Positions 21,114 through 23,638 of a stretch of 23,638 nucleotides of DNA are shown here, in pieces. The stretch spans positions 1 through 23,638 of the forward strand of contig CAINKA010000134.1 in assembly GCA_903849835.1 (NCBI GenBank), written 5' to 3'. Position numbers and translations under genes: made by a program. The notes under the pieces were generated by a model. It was given only the letters and a program-made list of their open reading frames with translations. It did not search any database and was not told the origin of the DNA. The stretch is from an uncultured Alphaproteobacteria bacterium (GTDB lineage Bacteria; Pseudomonadota; Alphaproteobacteria; Rickettsiales; UBA1997). Every line of letters starts with the position of its first letter. The stretch's first letter is position 1.

Positions 21114-23558
21114 TTAGATTTTTTTATATTCTTCGAGTGAATATTCATCAACTTGCATAGCGTCCAAAACTGCTGCCTGAGCGGCTTGAAGCAAGTGAGT
21201 TTCTTCTAAATTAATCACAGACTTTTCGCGCGCAAGTTCAATTAAATCTTCCAAACGTTTGCGTGGTAAAATTTTTACTTTGATTGCTGATTTAATTTTT
21301 TCGCGAATTTTTTCAGATTTTTCGTTGAGTCTCATTGCGTTTTCTAACCGTCCCAAATTGTCATTTTTATCATCGCTGACAAAAATTCCTTCGGTTAAAG
21401 ATTCGCGCAATTCACCATTTTTTATAAAATTTATTACGACTTTGTGATCAAGAAGATCATTGGCTGGACAGCTGAAGGCATTGAAGCGCGACCACATTGC
21501 GAAAGGAAATAAAATCCATTTTCCGCAACAGCCAAAAAGATTTTGGTAGAGTCCGTCAATTGCGTTTTGCGCTTTTCCAAGTTGTTCTTTCATCGCATGT
21601 TCTACGAGTGGAACTTCCTCTTTTTTGCGACCATTTTCGTCAAACTTTTTTAAGATACAGACGCCCAAATACATCGCTGAAAGCACATCCCCAAAGCGTC
21701 CATTAATTTTTTCTTTGCGCTTTAAATTGCCTCCGAAGCGCGCCAGAGCTATGTCGGCGAGAAGTGCGAATGTTGCGGATGTCCAAGCAATTTTTCTTTC
21801 ATATTTTCCAATCAAGCCGCGTTTGAATGGTTTTCTGAAATAGCCGCGGGTTAAAGATAAAATTACGGAGCGCGAAAAATTGCTGACCAAATGATTGATG
21901 TGAGAAAAAAATGCGCGGTCAAAAGCTTTGAGATCATTTTTTTCGAGTGCGGTAATTTCCTTGTAGGCGTAGGGATGACACATGATTGCTCCTTGTCCGA
22001 AATGGATCAAACTGCGAGTCATGATGTTCGCGCCTTCAACCGTGATCGAGATCGGAGTTGAAAAATAAGCGTTGGCCAAAAGATTTCGCGGACCACGAAT
22101 GATGCCTCTTCCGCCCATGATATCCATGCCGTCATTGATGTTTTGACGGAACATTTCTGTTGCGTGATATTTTGCAATTGCGGTCACGACTGCGGGTTTT
22201 GCGCCAGAATCAACCGATCCTGCAGTGAAGGCGCGCATGGCGTCGATGGCGTAAGTGCGTGAAGCGATTCTTGCCAAAACTTCTTCAACCCCTTCAAATT
22301 TTCCAACTGCTGTGCCGAATTGTTGACGTATTGAGGAGTAGGCGCTGACAACGCGTGCCACCAGTTTTGAACCACCGCAAGAAGTTGAGGGAAGTGAAAT
22401 TCCTCGACCCGCAGAAAGACATTCCATCAGCATTTTCCAACCTTTGCCGAGACCGGTTTCGCCACCAATTATTGCATCCAAACCGATGACGACATTTTCA
22501 CCATTTAGCGGGGAGTTAACGAATGGGGTGTTGAGCGGATCATGTCTGCGGCCTTGACGAACTCCTGCGGTTGTGTGCGGAATCAAGGCGCAAGTGATGC
22601 CGACATCTTCGTGATCAAAAAGAATTTTGCTCGGATCGCGAAGTTGAAAAGCTACGCCGATGACTGTGGCATAAGCTCCAAGCGTGATGTAGCGCTTATT
22701 CCAATTCATCCGAATTTTTATTTTTCCGTCGGAATCTTTGAATAAGGTTCCGCTGGAAATGATGGAAGTTGCGTCCGATCCCGCTGTTGGTTCGGTAAGC
22801 GCGAAGCAAGGCAAATCACGGCCGTCAGCGAGTCTTGGAAGGTAGTGATCACGTTGAGCTTGAGTTCCGTAATGCATCAACAACTCAGCAGGCCCGAGGG
22901 AATTGGGAACCATCGCTGTGATTGCTAAAGGAACGCAGCGCGAGGAAAGTTTTTGAATCACGCAGCTGTGCGCATAGGCAGAAAATCCAAGTCCACCAAA
23001 TTCTTTAGGAATGATCATGCCGAAGAATTTTTTATCGCGTAAAAATTTCCAAACATGTTCGGGCAAATCGCGAAGCTTTTGGACTTCGTAATCAGTGCAA
23101 ATTTTACAAAGTTCTTCGACTTCGTTTTCCATGAAGCTGCGCTCTTCTGGCGAGAGGTGAGGATATTTTTGCGAGAAGATCCATTTGAAATTCGGACGCC
23201 CAGAAAAGAGTTCTCCATCAACCCAGATCGTGCCGGAAGTGAGTGCGATTTTTTCAGTTTCAGAAATTTTTGGTAAAAGTCCGAGCTGCTTAATCAGGCA
23301 GATTATCGGCTGAGTAACGATGAATTGACGTATGAGCGGAACCGCGAATAGTGCGGTGAAAACTGCGTAAGAACCCCAAAAAATTATACCAAAATCAAAC
23401 TTCAAAAAATAAACCGCGAGAAGAAAAAGATAGGAATAAATCGAAAATTTTTTGTAGGCGTAAATCGCGCAAATAGCTGCGATTATTAGGCCGAGATGGG
23501 GGAGCTGGTTTAGGAGATGAGTAACGTTTGTGAGAAAAAGAGGGAGATCGAGGTTCAT
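21114..23558 (-). CDS. fadE: Acyl-CoA dehydrogenase, FadE type
   Basis: Flavin-dependent acyl-CoA dehydrogenase, first step of fatty-acid beta-oxidation. At 814 residues it has the same length as E. coli FadE. The N-terminus to about residue 95 is hydrophobic and probably anchors it in the inner membrane. The FAD-domain blocks follow: GMIIPKEFGGLGFSAYAHS, ALTEPTAGSDATS (substrate and flavin contact), LNTPFVNSP, GGETGLGKGWKMLMECLSAG and IRQQFGTAVGKFEGVEEVLA. The catalytic base is Glu508 in ITVEGANIMTRS, and GRGIIRGPRN lies before it. The last 280 residues are the FadE-specific C-terminal domain. Palindromic repeats lie on both sides. The ATG at 23558 directly precedes the hydrophobic segment. 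Confidence 0.94.
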   Translation of the reverse strand: MNLDLPLFLTNVTHLLNQLPHLGLIIAAICAIYAYKKFSIYSYLFLLAVYFLKFDFGIIFWGSYAVFTALFAVPLIRQFIVTQPIICLIKQLGLLPKISETEKIALTSGTIWVDGELFSGRPNFKWIFSQKYPHLSPEERSFMENEVEELCKICTDYEVQKLRDLPEHVWKFLRDKKFFGMIIPKEFGGLGFSAYAHSCVIQKLSSRCVPLAITAMVPNSLGPAELLMHYGTQAQRDHYLPRLADGRDLPCFALTEPTAGSDATSIISSGTLFKDSDGKIKIRMNWNKRYITLGAYATVIGVAFQLRDPSKILFDHEDVGITCALIPHTTAGVRQGRRHDPLNTPFVNSPLNGENVVIGLDAIIGGETGLGKGWKMLMECLSAGRGISLPSTSCGGSKLVARVVSAYSSIRQQFGTAVGKFEGVEEVLARIASRTYAIDAMRAFTAGSVDSGAKPAVVTAIAKYHATEMFRQNINDGMDIMGGRGIIRGPRNLLANAYFSTPISITVEGANIMTRSLIHFGQGAIMCHPYAYKEITALEKNDLKAFDRAFFSHINHLVSNFSRSVILSLTRGYFRKPFKRGLIGKYERKIAWTSATFALLADIALARFGGNLKRKEKINGRFGDVLSAMYLGVCILKKFDENGRKKEEVPLVEHAMKEQLGKAQNAIDGLYQNLFGCCGKWILFPFAMWSRFNAFSCPANDLLDHKVVINFIKNGELRESLTEGIFVSDDKNDNLGRLENAMRLNEKSEKIREKIKSAIKVKILPRKRLEDLIELAREKSVINLEETHLLQAAQAAVLDAMQVDEYSLEEYKKI

Positions 23559-23605
23559 AAATTTAAGATTTAGGATTTAAGAAAAATTTTATTACCAATA
23601 ACTCA

Positions 23606-23638
23606 ATGTCATGCTGAGCTTGTCGAAGCATGATTCAG
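23606..23638. repeat. Palindromic repeat, CATGC version, cut by window edge
   Basis: ATGTCATGCTGAGCTTGTCG and the following GAAGCATGATTC repeat the left arm of 20314-20343; any second arm would lie beyond the window. It lies upstream of fadE. Confidence 0.85.

Overview
The window is AT-rich bacterial DNA, almost fully coding, with short gaps. Gene content (dcd, rbfA, dxr followed directly by rseP, a tRNA-Pro with encoded CCA, a periplasmic SNase-like nuclease, an IS5-type element, and a palindromic repeat sitting in frame inside trpD) suggests a low-GC alphaproteobacterium, perhaps Rickettsiales- or Holosporales-like. It keeps MEP isoprenoid synthesis (dxr), tryptophan genes (trpG, trpD), branched-chain transamination (ilvE) and fatty-acid oxidation (fadE), so it is less reduced than Rickettsia. 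The lineage is an inference from gene content.

Layout. Positions 1-1344 (minus strand) hold ilvE and a secreted thermonuclease that runs off the left edge. Positions 1420-12847 are a surface-polysaccharide island in several short transcription units of changing direction. The first unit is a tightly overlapping plus-strand operon: GT2 glycosyltransferase, radical SAM/SPASM enzyme, WbqC-like protein and WecE-type sugar transaminase. It is followed by a minus-strand GT2, a plus-strand NodU/CmcH-type carbamoyltransferase with a small stub gene, a minus-strand hexapeptide acyltransferase, a plus-strand CgeB-like glycosyltransferase, an IS5/IS427-type insertion sequence, and a minus-strand pair of GT2 and FdtA-type sugar ketoisomerase. 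Together these could make and decorate a TDP-amino-deoxysugar-containing glycan: amination, 3,4-ketoisomerisation, N-acylation, O-carbamoylation and glycosyl transfer.

From 12878 the window returns to ordinary genes: a small secreted protein, tRNA-Pro(UGG), a Kef-type cation/proton antiporter, and the plus-strand row dcd, intradiol-dioxygenase-like secreted protein, rbfA, dxr, rseP. The minus-strand trpD, trpG and fadE close the window, separated by dispersed palindromic repeats.

Most notable: the insertion sequence landed exactly in the stop codon of the CgeB-like gene and turned TAA into TAG; trpD carries an in-frame palindromic insertion; three intergenic palindromic repeats show compensatory stem changes; the intradiol dioxygenase-like protein seems to have lost two of four iron ligands; and a radical SAM/SPASM enzyme is translationally coupled to a WbqC-like protein and WecE, a possible uncharacterised sugar-modification cassette.
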